This document shows, piece after piece, positions 56,297-64,000 of a DNA stretch of 64,000 bases (position 1 is the stretch's first letter; each line of letters opens with the position of its first letter). Below the pieces are notes generated by a model. The model made no database searches. It was not told where the DNA came from and worked only from the letters and a program-made list of their open reading frames with translations. The position numbers and the translations under genes are program-made. Source of the stretch: Flavobacterium sp. 123 (lineage in GTDB: Bacteria; Bacteroidota; Bacteroidia; Flavobacteriales; Flavobacteriaceae); NCBI RefSeq assembly GCF_003634825.1, contig NZ_RBXD01000001.1:1-64000 (forward strand), in the 5' to 3' direction.

Positions 56297-56767
56297 TTAA
56301 CAACAGCTACTGTTTGGACCACAACAACTAGTTGCTTTATTTATATCTGATAATTTTACTTTTGGCTTTTCTTGAGGAATCCCACACTGATCCTGAGCTA
56401 AACATGTAGTTTGCTTGTTTACCAAAACAAAATCCTTTCCATTAAAATCCAAATCGTATTTACCAATGGTTTCTCCTTGATATTCTACTTCTATTTCAAA
56501 GTCCTCAATCCCCAAAACCTTTTCAGATAGTGCAATTATATTATTTAATTTTTGCGGTTTTAAACGGTGTTCAAAATCATTAGCATTCCATAATTGAAAA
56601 TTCACAACCGTTTCTTTTCGAACAACTCCCCCACAATCTATAAAGTTTTTAGTAATTAAACCAACTTCCGTTACGTGAAAATGCTCTGGTACAAAAGTGC
56701 CATCAGGTAATTGAAAATTAACTGTTTCTGCCGTAGCTAAAATGTTTTTTACTTGAGATAATTTCAT
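56297..56767 (-). CDS. DUF6428-family protein of the arsenic operon
   Basis: The protein is 156 residues and cytoplasmic. The main domain (about 1-130) has LPDGTFVPEHFHVTEVG and DCGGVVRKETVVNFQLW, typical of DUF6428. It ends in a Cys-rich tail with TSCCGPNSSCC (146-156) after CLAQDQCG. The tail could bind As(III) or another soft metal, acting as a carrier or scavenger between reductase and pump; that is inference. Its gene is placed between arsR (19 bp) and arsC (24 bp). Confidence 0.85.
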   Translation of the reverse strand: MKLSQVKNILATAETVNFQLPDGTFVPEHFHVTEVGLITKNFIDCGGVVRKETVVNFQLWNANDFEHRLKPQKLNNIIALSEKVLGIEDFEIEVEYQGETIGKYDLDFNGKDFVLVNKQTTCLAQDQCGIPQEKPKVKLSDINKATSCCGPNSSCC

Positions 56768-56786
56768 GATTTCTACAATTTAAAAT

Positions 56787-57119
56787 TTAACAACATTCCT
56801 TTTTATTTTTCTCCAAATGATTTGAAACAAGCTGAAAAAAGCTTTTTATTTTTTCAAAACCAGTTTCATTAATACAATAACAAATACTTGTACCCTCAAT
56901 ATTCCCTTTTATCAAACCCGCATTTTTAAGTTCCTTTAAATGCTGAGAGACTGTTGGTTGGGCTAATGGCAATTCGTTTACAATGTCTCCACAAATACAA
57001 CTATCAACTTTTAATAAATATTCAATAATGGCAATTCTAGCCGGATGACCTAGTGCTTTTGTAAGTACCGACAACTCATTTTGTTGTTCAGTAAAGCAAT
57101 CTGATTTAGTTATTCCCAT
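56787..57119 (-). CDS. arsR: ArsR-family metalloregulator
   Basis: The protein is 110 residues, a winged-helix repressor. The recognition helix is in [16 protein letters not shown] (about 54-69). A Cys pair C41-X-C43 (SCICGD) matches the classic arsenic-binding site of ArsR, with further Cys at 80, 82, 109 and 110 as possible extra ligands. It should repress its own operon and release DNA upon As(III) binding. It heads the four-gene operon. Confidence 0.92.
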   Translation of the reverse strand: MGITKSDCFTEQQNELSVLTKALGHPARIAIIEYLLKVDSCICGDIVNELPLAQPTVSQHLKELKNAGLIKGNIEGTSICYCINETGFEKIKSFFQLVSNHLEKNKKECC

Positions 57120-57132
57120 AATAAATATATTT

Positions 57133-57144
57133 ATATTGCAATAT
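57133..57144. promoter_or_regulatory. Probable ArsR operator palindrome
   Basis: The perfect 12-bp palindrome ATATTGCAATAT lies 14 bp before the arsR ATG. ATATCG continues the pattern on the far side. Position and symmetry fit an autoregulatory site; binding is not tested. No perfect TAnnTTTG accompanies it. Confidence 0.5.
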
Positions 57145-57257
57145 TACGATATAAGTGAAAAATAAAAAAGGATTTTTTGATATTTAACAATTATTTAATG
57201 GTACTCCTCTGAATATAAATTGAATATTTATTTCTTCAAAAAGAACACATTACTTAA

Positions 57258-57297
57258 ATAAAAAAAGGATTCTGATACAAATCAAAACCCTTTTTTA
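57258..57297 (-). terminator. Terminator of the YceI operon
   Basis: An imperfect hairpin (GGATTCTGAT against ATCAAAACCC with two mismatches) is flanked by A-run and T-run, just past the YceI stop on the minus strand. Confidence 0.65.
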
Positions 57298-57315
57298 TAC
57301 AAAATCAGAATGTTT

Positions 57316-57861
57316 TTATTTTTGTTGAAGCACAAAGTTAATTGATACTTTGACATTCTCGGCAATCTTATTTTTAACGAGATTAGGTATTTCAATATTG
57401 TAATCTTGAGGCTTTACGATAATATCACTTGAAACAATCACTTTGTCCGAATTTATAAAGATCACCATTTTGGCTTTAATCTTTTTAGTGACTCCGTGCA
57501 ATGTCAAATCACCCTCTAAATCATATATATTTTTTTTCGAAGACAACTTTGAAGAATCAAACCCAATAATTTTTCCTTTAAAAGTTGACTTAGGAAAAAC
57601 GGATGATTCAAGATAATTTTCATTAAAATGCTCTTCCATCAAGGGTGCTTTAAATTTAAATGCTTTCACTAATGCCAAAGCAACAAAATCACCGTTTGAC
57701 TCATCTAGAATACATGAAACTGTATTGTTTTTGGCCGCTATTTCCTCAAAAGCAGGCATTGAAGCTTCAAATTTTATTTCTCCAGAACGAGTCATCATTT
57801 TTTGAGAAAAAATAACATTTACTATAAAAAAACAGAAACTAACTATAATTATTTTTTTCAT
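57316..57861 (-). CDS. YceI-family periplasmic protein
   Basis: The protein is 181 residues from the ATG at 57861, with signal peptide MKKIIIVSFCFFIVNVIFSQ. The lipocalin-like YceI fold is seen in GEIKFEASMP, an EEHFNENYLESSVFPKSTFKG central part and the LEGDLTLHGVTKKIKAKM signature. Family members bind long isoprenoid chains such as quinones. It is the last gene of an operon with a monohaem cytochrome (11 bp apart), DUF5777 and OB-fold genes. Confidence 0.9.
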   Translation of the reverse strand: MKKIIIVSFCFFIVNVIFSQKMMTRSGEIKFEASMPAFEEIAAKNNTVSCILDESNGDFVALALVKAFKFKAPLMEEHFNENYLESSVFPKSTFKGKIIGFDSSKLSSKKNIYDLEGDLTLHGVTKKIKAKMVIFINSDKVIVSSDIIVKPQDYNIEIPNLVKNKIAENVKVSINFVLQQK

Positions 57862-57872
57862 TTCAGTATATT

Positions 57873-58214
57873 TTATTGATTTACATAACCATTTACAGCC
57901 CATGCTTTAATCATATCGATTGTTGCTTGTGGCAATTTAGCTCCTGGAGGCATTATAGAACCACAAGATCCCTCAATTTTACACAACACCTTACCATTAA
58001 TATAAGCCGATTTAACATTTTCGTAATTATTCAATGCTGGATTTTGACCATTTGAAGAGTGACAACCTGCACATTTTGTATTAAATATAGGCCCTATATT
58101 AGAAACATACGTAGGATTTGCTACTACAACTGAAATATCTTGGGTTGAATTTGATTCACAAGAAACCATAAATAAAACACTAAAAAACATCAAAAATATA
58201 TTTACTTTTTTCAT
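57873..58214 (-). CDS. Monohaem c-type cytochrome lipoprotein
   Basis: The protein is 113 residues with lipobox Cys19 (FMVSCE). One haem site CAGCH (C48, C51, H52) and a distal Met in SIMPPGAKLP about 35-40 residues later fit a small electron-transfer cytochrome c. It carries an additional Cys pair (VLCKIEGSCGS). It lies 11 bp before YceI and 15 bp after the DUF5777 gene. The redox partners are not known. Confidence 0.85.
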   Translation of the reverse strand: MKKVNIFLMFFSVLFMVSCESNSTQDISVVVANPTYVSNIGPIFNTKCAGCHSSNGQNPALNNYENVKSAYINGKVLCKIEGSCGSIMPPGAKLPQATIDMIKAWAVNGYVNQ

Positions 58215-58229
58215 AATTATCTTTTTATT

Positions 58230-59096
58230 TTAAAAAACTCTATACATATTAAATCCAAAATACAAACTTCCTCCGTTCCATTTCCCTGTAGCATTCGAAA
58301 AAACAGCCACATCATTCATAGGCTGACTGTTAGACACTACTAATTGAAAAACGTGTCCTCCAGTTTCTATATCAAGCCCTACAGAAAGAGGATTGTGGTA
58401 TGTAGAAACAAATCCTTCTGGTAAGTTTGCTCTCGCTGCATATTCAAGATTTGCACTCAATCTTTTAGTTAATTTATATCTTGCTCCAGCACCAACAAGC
58501 AATAAATCTTTTTGATCTAAAATTCCATCATACAAATTTTTATGAACATAAATCGGAGCAAGTTCTACTGATAATTTTTTTGAAATTTTTCTTGAAATTA
58601 ATATTTGAGTAGTATAAGCTAACCTATTACTAAATTTCAATCCAGGCGTAGAAGCATCTTTTTTTAATGCACTATTGATATCCATAGTATTATAACCAAC
58701 AATAGTTACTGGAAAGCCATTTTCTTCTTGATTAGCTAATTTATATTTAGCCGTCATTTCATACGTTTTGTTATAAGTTTGCCTAGAAGCTCCTAATGAC
58801 AACCAATTTGTGACTCCATAAATTCCTCCAATTTTTGTTAAAGCATTATCAAAGCCAAAAAAATTAGTCAACCCATTAGTCAAATCACCAAATCTATGGG
58901 AAACAACCATATACCATTCGCCTTTTGCAGGCAACTTAGTCGATTGCATATTACAAATTTGCAACCCTTTAAAAGAAGCTGTTTCTACTTGTTTTTCATT
59001 AGACTTAATTGTGTCTAATTGATTTAATAAATCATCTTGCGCAAAGACATTTCCAACAATAAAAAACACAAATACAAAACCTAGAAAGTTTTTCAT
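58230..59096 (-). CDS. DUF5777-family outer-membrane beta-barrel protein
   Basis: The protein is 288 residues with signal peptide (about 1-19, ending VFA). It consists of alternating hydrophobic strands, including GEWYMVVSHRFGDLTNG, GIYGVTNWLSLGASRQTY and LSANLEYAARANLPEGF, and a closing F (MYRVF). DUF5777 has no established function. Co-occurrence with the cytochrome and YceI genes suggests an outer-membrane part of a redox or lipid-carrier system, by inference only. Confidence 0.83.
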   Translation of the reverse strand: MKNFLGFVFVFFIVGNVFAQDDLLNQLDTIKSNEKQVETASFKGLQICNMQSTKLPAKGEWYMVVSHRFGDLTNGLTNFFGFDNALTKIGGIYGVTNWLSLGASRQTYNKTYEMTAKYKLANQEENGFPVTIVGYNTMDINSALKKDASTPGLKFSNRLAYTTQILISRKISKKLSVELAPIYVHKNLYDGILDQKDLLLVGAGARYKLTKRLSANLEYAARANLPEGFVSTYHNPLSVGLDIETGGHVFQLVVSNSQPMNDVAVFSNATGKWNGGSLYFGFNMYRVF

Positions 59097-59106
59097 TTAC
59101 TTTTAT

Positions 59107-59496
59107 TTAATTAATTATAAAACATTGATCTAATTTTAACTCTTCCATTAAGTCATCATACCCAACAACTCTTCCTTTTATGGTAATAATTTCACCTTTT
59201 TTTGCGGAAGAATCAGGATTTTTTAAATAGCAAATAATTGAATTATCCACAATAACCTCTAAACCATTAACATTAGTAATTGTACCGGATATTGCAACTG
59301 CTTTTTCAAGGTATTTTTTATTTGACTTTTGAATGTTTTTGGAAAACTCAGAAGTTATTTTTTCTGAGGTAATGGTGAAATCAGTTGTTTCTGTAGTCAA
59401 ATTTCTTTCTCCACCATGTAAAACATAATTATACCCAATTATTGCAACAGATAGGAGAACAATAATTGAAATAATAATTTTTATTTTTCTAGACAT
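59107..59496 (-). CDS. Membrane-anchored OB-fold protein (tRNA_anti-like)
   Basis: The protein is 129 residues from the ATG at 59496 (MSRKIKIIISIIVLLSV). One N-terminal membrane segment (about 5-24) precedes a helical linker and an OB-fold: YLEKAVAISGTITNVNG, VIVDNSIICYLK, and GEIITIKGRVVGYDD. This periplasmic type of OB domain is often annotated tRNA_anti-like, but it is membrane-attached here and unlikely to bind tRNA. It starts the operon, 10 bp before DUF5777. Confidence 0.75.
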   Translation of the reverse strand: MSRKIKIIISIIVLLSVAIIGYNYVLHGGERNLTTETTDFTITSEKITSEFSKNIQKSNKKYLEKAVAISGTITNVNGLEVIVDNSIICYLKNPDSSAKKGEIITIKGRVVGYDDLMEELKLDQCFIIN

Positions 59497-59518
59497 AATA
59501 CTAATGAATAATTTCAAA

Positions 59519-59526
59519 CAAATATA
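59519..59526 (-). promoter_or_regulatory. Likely -7 element of the OB-fold/DUF5777/cytochrome/YceI operon
   Basis: TATATTTG on the minus strand is a perfect TAnnTTTG, 23 bp before the ATG at 59496. Its -33 TTG is only 13 bp away, shorter than usual. Confidence 0.45.
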
Positions 59527-59687
59527 TACATCTAAATATCAATTGAATTTTTTAAGAGCTTAAAAAGAGCTTAAAAATTCTCACGAAACTGAAGCTTAAA
59601 ATTTATATGTTTTCAAAACAGTATTTATATTACTAATACTACTTTAATATATTAGGCTTTTTAAAAGTAAAAAAGCATATAAAAACA

Positions 59688-59715
59688 AAAAACCCACTGA
59701 TATCAGTGGGTTTTT
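59688..59715. terminator. Terminator after the tRNA cluster
   Basis: A perfect 28-bp palindrome with core CCCACTGATATCAGTGGG and A/T flanks. It lies 4 bp beyond the 3' end of tRNA-Arg. Confidence 0.85.
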
Positions 59716-59718
59716 AAG

Positions 59719-59792
<74 letters not shown>

Positions 59793-59816
59793 ATTGCTCG
59801 TGTAAAAAAAATCTAG

Positions 59817-59891
59817 TCGGGGTGGCAGGATTCGAACCTGCGGCCTCCTGCTCCCAAAGCAGGCGCGATAACCGAGCTACGCTACACCCCG
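59817..59891 (-). tRNA. tRNA-Pro (anticodon TGG)
   Basis: The acceptor is CGGGGTG/CACCCCG. Anticodon loop TTTGGGA (anticodon at 59854-59856) is in stem CCTGC/GCAGG, with a T-arm containing GGTTCGAATCC. The discriminator is A, with no encoded CCA. Confidence 0.96.
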
Positions 59892-59909
59892 AAGTACAAA
59901 ATTATTAAG

Positions 59910-59993
59910 CGGAGGGACAGGGACTCGAACCCTGGCATCGATTACTCGATGACAGTTTAGCAAACTGCTCCATTACCACTCTGGCACCCCTCC
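59910..59993 (-). tRNA. tRNA-Ser (anticodon GCT)
   Basis: The acceptor GGAGGGG/TCCCTCC has one G-U pair. The anticodon loop TTGCTAA (anticodon 59959-59961) is in stem GCAGT/ACTGT. A long variable arm (CATCGAGTAATCGATG) marks it as a serine tRNA. The discriminator is G and no CCA is encoded. It decodes AGC/AGU. Confidence 0.96.
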
Positions 59994-60026
59994 AAGCTCA
60001 AAGAAACGTGTCCTATTTTGCGGTTG

Positions 60027-60057
60027 CAAATGTAACACATCATTGTATTAATTACAA
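60027..60057 (-). promoter_or_regulatory. Promoter of the tRNA Ser-Pro-Arg cluster
   Basis: TTG (60055-60057), 20-bp spacer and TACATTTG (60027-60034) on the minus strand, about 35 bp before the tRNA-Ser 5' end. Confidence 0.6.
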
Positions 60058-60177
60058 CTATTTTTAAGCTTTTTTTAAATGTTTTTTGACATTTTTATAA
60101 AAACACTTCACTATCAAGCCTATAGCGCTAAAGAAAAAACAACTAATTAATGAAAAAATATAATACTTAAATCAAAA

Positions 60178-60207
60178 TTTGAATTTGTATAAAAAAGATT
60201 AAATTTG
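60178..60207 (+). promoter_or_regulatory. Promoter of the thiolase gene
   Basis: TTTG (60178-60181), 18-bp spacer and TAAATTTG (60200-60207). The start would be about 20 nt before the ATG at 60234. Confidence 0.6.
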
Positions 60208-60233
60208 CTTCATAAACTAAGATTATATAAATC

Positions 60234-61412
60234 ATGAACAAAAGAGTCGTTATTGTTTCTGCCGTTAGAACACCTATCGGAAGTTTTATGGGAGGATTAT
60301 CTACTGTTACCGCTCCAAAATTAGGTGCAATAGCTATAAAAGGTGCTTTGGAGAAAATACAGTTAGATCCAAACTTAGTTAATGAAGTCTTTATGGGGAA
60401 TGTTGTTCAAGCTGGTGTAGGACAAGCTCCTGCAAGACAAGCCGCTTTATTTGCTGGCCTTCCTAATAATGTTGCCTGTACTACTGTTAATAAAGTATGC
60501 GCCTCAGGAATGAAAGCAGTGATGTTTGGAGCGCAAGCAATCATGTGTGGTGATGCTGAGATTGTTGTTGCTGGCGGTATGGAAAACATGAGTTTAATCC
60601 CTCATTACATGCACCTGAGAAATGGCGTTAAATTTGGACCTGGAACAATGATTGACGGCATGCAGAAAGACGGACTTACCGATGCCTATGATAATAGCGC
60701 TATGGGAGTTTGTGCTGACTTATGTGCATCTGAATACAATATATCAAGAGAAGAACAAGATCAGTTCGCAATTCAATCCTATCAACGTTCTTCAAAAGCA
60801 TGGGAATCTGGGAAATTCAATAACGAAATCATTCCTGTACCTGTCCCACAAAGAAAAGGAGATCCAATCATAATTTCAAAAGACGAAGAATTTACGAATG
60901 TAAATCTAGATAAAATCCCTTCTTTAAATCCTGTATTTACAAAAGAAGGAACAGTAACAGCAGCAAATGCTTCAACAATCAATGATGGAGCGGCAGCAGT
61001 TGTTCTAATGAGCGAAGAAAAAGCAATTGCACTTGGCTTAAAACCATTAGCGTATATAAAATCATATGCTGATGCTGCTCAAGAACCTAAATGGTTCACA
61101 ACAAGCCCTGCGCTTGCTATACCATTGGCTTTGAAAAAAGCGAATCTTTCTATTGAAGACGTAAATTATTTTGAATTTAACGAAGCTTTTGCTGTTGTTG
61201 GATTAGCCAATGCAAAAATCCTTAAATTAGACAATGATAAAGTAAATGTAAATGGAGGAGCTGTTTCTTTAGGTCATCCATTAGGATGCTCTGGAGTTAG
61301 AATCATCGTGACATTACTAAATGTTTTGGAACAAAATAATGCCAAAATTGGAGCTGCTGCTATTTGTAATGGTGGCGGTGGAGCTTCAGCAATTATCATT
61401 GAAAAAGCATAA
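60234..61412 (+). CDS. Acetyl-CoA C-acetyltransferase (thiolase)
   Basis: The protein is 392 residues, typical of a biosynthetic-type thiolase. The acyl-enzyme Cys89 is in VNKVCASGMKA, the NEAFAVV motif is in the middle C-terminal half, and GHPLGCSGVR with catalytic Cys/His and CNGGGGASA end the protein. It condenses two acetyl-CoA or cleaves acetoacetyl-CoA; this may serve mevalonate or fatty-acid/amino acid catabolism. The NlpC/P60 gene follows on the same strand by 37 bp. Confidence 0.93.
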   Translation: MNKRVVIVSAVRTPIGSFMGGLSTVTAPKLGAIAIKGALEKIQLDPNLVNEVFMGNVVQAGVGQAPARQAALFAGLPNNVACTTVNKVCASGMKAVMFGAQAIMCGDAEIVVAGGMENMSLIPHYMHLRNGVKFGPGTMIDGMQKDGLTDAYDNSAMGVCADLCASEYNISREEQDQFAIQSYQRSSKAWESGKFNNEIIPVPVPQRKGDPIIISKDEEFTNVNLDKIPSLNPVFTKEGTVTAANASTINDGAAAVVLMSEEKAIALGLKPLAYIKSYADAAQEPKWFTTSPALAIPLALKKANLSIEDVNYFEFNEAFAVVGLANAKILKLDNDKVNVNGGAVSLGHPLGCSGVRIIVTLLNVLEQNNAKIGAAAICNGGGGASAIIIEKA

Positions 61413-61449
61413 TTAATACGTTAAGCTCTTAACTACTAAATAAACCTAA

Positions 61450-62211
61450 ATGTTTGGAATTTGTAATCTAGCCATAATACCTCTGAGATTTGAACCCAGT
61501 GACAAAAGCGAAATTGTATCTCAAGTTTTGTTTGGCGAACATTTTGAAATTTTAGAAAAATTCAATCAATGGTCTCGAATCAAAATGCAATATGACGACT
61601 ATGAAGGCTGGGTGGATTCGAAACAATATCAATTAATTTCTGAAGCAAATTACAAACAGCTATCACAAGATGCTATTATTTTAAATGCTGATTTGATAGA
61701 ATACATAACAGGGCCAAACAATTTATTATTACCTATTCCGCTAGCAGCCTCTTTATCATTTTTAAATTATAATGATATAAATACCGCTAGCTTTGACTTT
61801 GAAGGAACAAAAATTAGTGGTGTAAAGAGCAAAAGCGCTATTATTAATTCCGCTTTTATGTATCTGAATGCTCCTTATTTATGGGGAGGAAAAACACCTT
61901 TCGGAATTGATTGTTCAGGTTTTACCCAAATGGTTTACAAACTAAATGGTTACAAACTACTTAGAGATGCTTCTCAACAAGCAAAACAAGGAGAAGCATT
62001 GAGTTTTATTGAAGAAAGCGAGCCTGGTGATTTAGCTTTTTTTGACAACGAAGAAGGGAATATCATACACGTAGGTATCATCATGGAAAACAACTATATC
62101 ATTCATGCCAGCGGTAAAGTTCGTATAGATAGACTTGATCATTTAGGAATTTATAATGGAGATATAAATAAACACACCCACAAGCTTCGAGTTATTAAAA
62201 AAATTATATAA
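61450..62211 (+). CDS. NlpC/P60 peptidase with SH3-like domain
   Basis: The protein is 253 residues and has no obvious signal peptide. An N-terminal bacterial SH3-like domain (about 1-62, with PLRFEPSDKSEIVSQ and YEGWVDSKQYQ) is followed by an NlpC/P60 cysteine peptidase: Cys155 in GIDCSGFTQM, His in NIIHVGIIM and a later IIHASGK. It should cut gamma-D-Glu-diaminopimelate bonds in peptidoglycan fragments. The lack of a signal suggests cytoplasmic recycling, as in YkfC. Confidence 0.9.
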   Translation: MFGICNLAIIPLRFEPSDKSEIVSQVLFGEHFEILEKFNQWSRIKMQYDDYEGWVDSKQYQLISEANYKQLSQDAIILNADLIEYITGPNNLLLPIPLAASLSFLNYNDINTASFDFEGTKISGVKSKSAIINSAFMYLNAPYLWGGKTPFGIDCSGFTQMVYKLNGYKLLRDASQQAKQGEALSFIEESEPGDLAFFDNEEGNIIHVGIIMENNYIIHASGKVRIDRLDHLGIYNGDINKHTHKLRVIKKII

Positions 62212-62212
62212 A

Positions 62213-62244
62213 AAAAACCTGTTTTGAATCAAAACAGGTTTTTT
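62213..62244. terminator. Bidirectional terminator
   Basis: Arms CCTGTTTTG and CAAAACAGG with an AAT loop, flanked by A- and T-runs, between the converging NlpC/P60 and TPR genes. Confidence 0.87.
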
Positions 62245-62260
62245 TAGCTTAAGATTGAAA

Positions 62261-63529
62261 TTACATTTTTGCTTTCAATTCTTTTGCTTTATCAGTCATT
62301 TCTAAAGCTCTATAAACGCTTAACAAAGTAGATTTCACTTCTTTATTAGCAGGATCTAATTCTGTTGCTTTTTCTAAAAATGGCAATGCATCTTTAAAAA
62401 CAACTTCTCTTTGTTTTTTAAGAACCTCATAACGTTTGTTGTCTTTTTCAGAGTTTCCTAATTTTTGAATCTCATCAAAAAGTTTTTTGTCCGCATCTAA
62501 TTTAAGAATTGCTAGATTAAGATATGCATTAACGTAGTCTGGTTTGATTTGGATTGCTCTCAAATAGTATTTTTCGGCATCTGCATTATTTTTTGCATTA
62601 TAGCTCAATACTCCTAAATTAAAAACTAAATCTGGATCATTTGGACTTTTTTCCAAAACTTCAGCAATTAATTTTTTATAGGTATCAAAGTCTTTAGTTT
62701 CTAAATACAAATTAGCTTCTGTCAAAGTCAATGAAGTATCATCTGGATTTGCTTTTCTAGCATCAGAGATTGATTTTTTAGCTTCTTCGGTTTTTCCTTG
62801 TTCAACCAAAATTAAAGCCATATTTTTATAAATCTCTCCTCTTTTTGAAGGAATTACTTCGGTTCTAGGTTTTTCGTGAGTCCCAATTTTTACATATCTA
62901 TCTCTTTCTTGTGCAGTTGCATAAGAATTCTCTTCACCTGACATTTTATTTACAGCCATATATAAAACCCCTTTACCTGAATAATTAAGGTTTTTCAACT
63001 CATCATATAATTTAAATGCAGTGGTATACTCTTTTGCATTCACATAAGTTGAAGCTGCGTAATATAAATTTATAGTGTCTTTTTTATCCAATAAATAAGC
63101 ATCATACAATTTTTTTGCACTTTCAGCATGTTTATCAACTTTAGAATCTTCTATTGCATTATTGATTAATTTATATTTTATCTCTGCAACTGAAGTAGCT
63201 GCCTGAGTAGAATATTTTAATTTTTCAGAAGCTTTTTCAACTGCAATTAAATCTTGAAATGATTTTGCTGCAAGCGAAAGATTTTTGTCAGTATCAACTT
63301 TTTTATTCGCTAAATCCAACAAAGAATTTCCTTGTACAAAGAAAAACTGTGCTTTTTCAGCATCTGTTGCATTAGCCATCACTGACTCTGCTCCTTGAAG
63401 AATTGTTACTGCTTCTTGAGAATTACCTCCTTTAAATGCTTTTTCAGCTGCTTTGATTTGATCTTTTTGAGCAAAAGTAGCTACTGAGATCAACATCGCT
63501 GACGCTAGCATTACATATTTACTTTTCAT
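62261..63529 (-). CDS. Secreted TPR-repeat protein
   Basis: The protein is 422 residues from the ATG at 63529 (MKSKYVMLASAMLISVATFAQ), with a signal peptide ending TFAQ. The upstream part of the frame is antisense-like shadow sequence. Several tetratricopeptide repeats follow (for example LNYSGKGVLYMAVNK, AENIYKNMALI-like segments and DPDLVFNLGVLSYNAKNNADAEKYYLRAIQIKPDYVNAYLN in parts), a scaffold for protein contacts. No catalytic domain is seen. It follows gyrA by 43 bp and is possibly cotranscribed. Confidence 0.85.
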   Translation of the reverse strand: MKSKYVMLASAMLISVATFAQKDQIKAAEKAFKGGNSQEAVTILQGAESVMANATDAEKAQFFFVQGNSLLDLANKKVDTDKNLSLAAKSFQDLIAVEKASEKLKYSTQAATSVAEIKYKLINNAIEDSKVDKHAESAKKLYDAYLLDKKDTINLYYAASTYVNAKEYTTAFKLYDELKNLNYSGKGVLYMAVNKMSGEENSYATAQERDRYVKIGTHEKPRTEVIPSKRGEIYKNMALILVEQGKTEEAKKSISDARKANPDDTSLTLTEANLYLETKDFDTYKKLIAEVLEKSPNDPDLVFNLGVLSYNAKNNADAEKYYLRAIQIKPDYVNAYLNLAILKLDADKKLFDEIQKLGNSEKDNKRYEVLKKQREVVFKDALPFLEKATELDPANKEVKSTLLSVYRALEMTDKAKELKAKM

Positions 63530-63572
63530 GGTGTTCACTTTAAATTTATTATTGATTAATTGTATTAAAAAT

Positions 63573-64000
63573 TTATGCTTCATCATCAGAATCATCTTCC
63601 TCTTCAGAATCCTCATCTTCAAGAACTTCATCATCCTCATCCTCGTCTTCAACTACTCCATCATCTTCAAGTACTTCAAGTACTGGTTTTACTCTTTCGA
63701 TAGCTTCTGATTCGATAACATTTCCATCCTCATCAACTACTACTTCAGCGACATCGTCTTTCATAACTTTAGTAACTGCAGCAATAGAATCATTTCCTTT
63801 TATGTTGATTAGTTTTACTCCTTGAGTAGCTCTACCCATAACTCTTAAGTCTTCAACTGCCATTCTAATAGTCAATCCAGATTTGTTGATAATCATTAAA
63901 TCATCTGCATCAGTAACTGCGTTAATAGAAATTAGTTTTCCTGTTTTTTCAGTAATATTTAAAGTCTTAACTCCTTTACCACCACGATTTGTAATTCTGT
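63573..64000 (-). CDS. gyrA: DNA gyrase subunit A, C-terminal end (partial)
   Basis: The frame is open to the window's right edge, so only the last 141 residues are visible; the gene starts beyond base 64000. The visible part is the end of the GyrA C-terminal beta-pinwheel, with TNRGGKGVKTLNITEKTGKL, SINAVTDADDLMI and LRVMGRATQGVKLI, followed by a strongly acidic tail of Asp and Glu (about the last 45 residues). Such acidic tails are usual in GyrA and modulate supercoiling. Confidence 0.95.
   Translation of the reverse strand, partial: RITNRGGKGVKTLNITEKTGKLISINAVTDADDLMIINKSGLTIRMAVEDLRVMGRATQGVKLINIKGNDSIAAVTKVMKDDVAEVVVDEDGNVIESEAIERVKPVLEVLEDDGVVEDEDEDDEVLEDEDSEEEDDSDDEA

Noticed and set aside
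54577..57119. Mobile resistance island
   Set aside because: No transposase, integrase, attachment repeats or tRNA junction is adjacent, and base composition is like the flanks.

Overview
The window looks like chromosomal DNA of a Flavobacterium-like member of the Bacteroidota (Flavobacteriaceae). The evidence is low G+C, -7 elements of the form TAnnTTTG, few Shine-Dalgarno sites, outer-membrane OmpA/PD40, LptD, TamB and DUF5777 proteins, a NagB-PIG-L fusion and a bacillithiol gene (bshA). It is mostly core genome. I see no prophage, insertion sequence or CRISPR array.

Layout. 1-736: 3' end of an OmpA-family gene. 1066-2726: a recent tandem duplication of a CAP-domain lipoprotein gene. 2850-3012: a promoter-to-terminator unit with no convincing ORF, whose upstream motif is shared with both CAP genes. 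3055-6634: minus-strand group pyrR, pyrB, a STAS-like protein, rnz and pdxH. 6896-8512: ABC-F protein. 8760-12762: nagB-PIG-L fusion divergent from an FHS-type sugar transporter. 12866-14688: transaldolase, SDR and the SRP RNA. 14778-16078: glutaminyl cyclase lipoprotein, followed by a partial duplication of its own 3' end. 16098-19393: hutI, an envelope coiled-coil protein and hutG. 19526-24684: RNA helicase, Hsp20, dicarboxylate symporter, aroC and a small beta-barrel. 24687-35549: long minus-strand run containing PrcB-like lipoprotein, bshA, PAP2 phosphatase, GH3-beta-lactamase fusion, two small proteins, an Fe-S oxidoreductase pair, MlaD-like protein and amidase. 35632-38758: lptD and ridA. 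38739-42083: a broken mgsA, GlcNAc kinase, gap and pfkA. 42319-49868: tamB divergent from tsaD-rsmE-DUF4159-SpoU methyltransferase. 49975-54510: M43 protease, AI-2E-family permease, SAM methyltransferase, small secreted protein and VanX-like dipeptidase. 54577-57119: arsenic operon. 57316-59496: YceI, monohaem cytochrome, DUF5777 and OB-fold envelope operon. 59719-59993: three tRNAs. 60234-64000: thiolase, NlpC/P60, a TPR protein and the C-terminus of GyrA.

How the genes fit together. Amino-sugar and wall turnover recurs: amidase, GH3 NagZ-like enzyme, VanX-like dipeptidase, NlpC/P60, sugar transporter, GlcNAc kinase and NagB-PIG-L could form a scavenging route from peptidoglycan or chitin sugars to fructose-6-phosphate, which enters glycolysis through pfkA and gap in this same window. 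Outer-membrane biogenesis is represented by lptD, tamB and an MlaD-like protein. The arsenic operon and the YceI/cytochrome operon look like self-contained accessory modules.

Most notable observations: the frame-disrupting internal deletion in methylglyoxal synthase; the near-identical CAP duplication with its shared promoter motif and candidate small RNA; the eroding duplication of the cyclase 3' end; and the uncharacterised DUF5777-cytochrome-YceI operon. I did not find a clearly new defence or mobile system.
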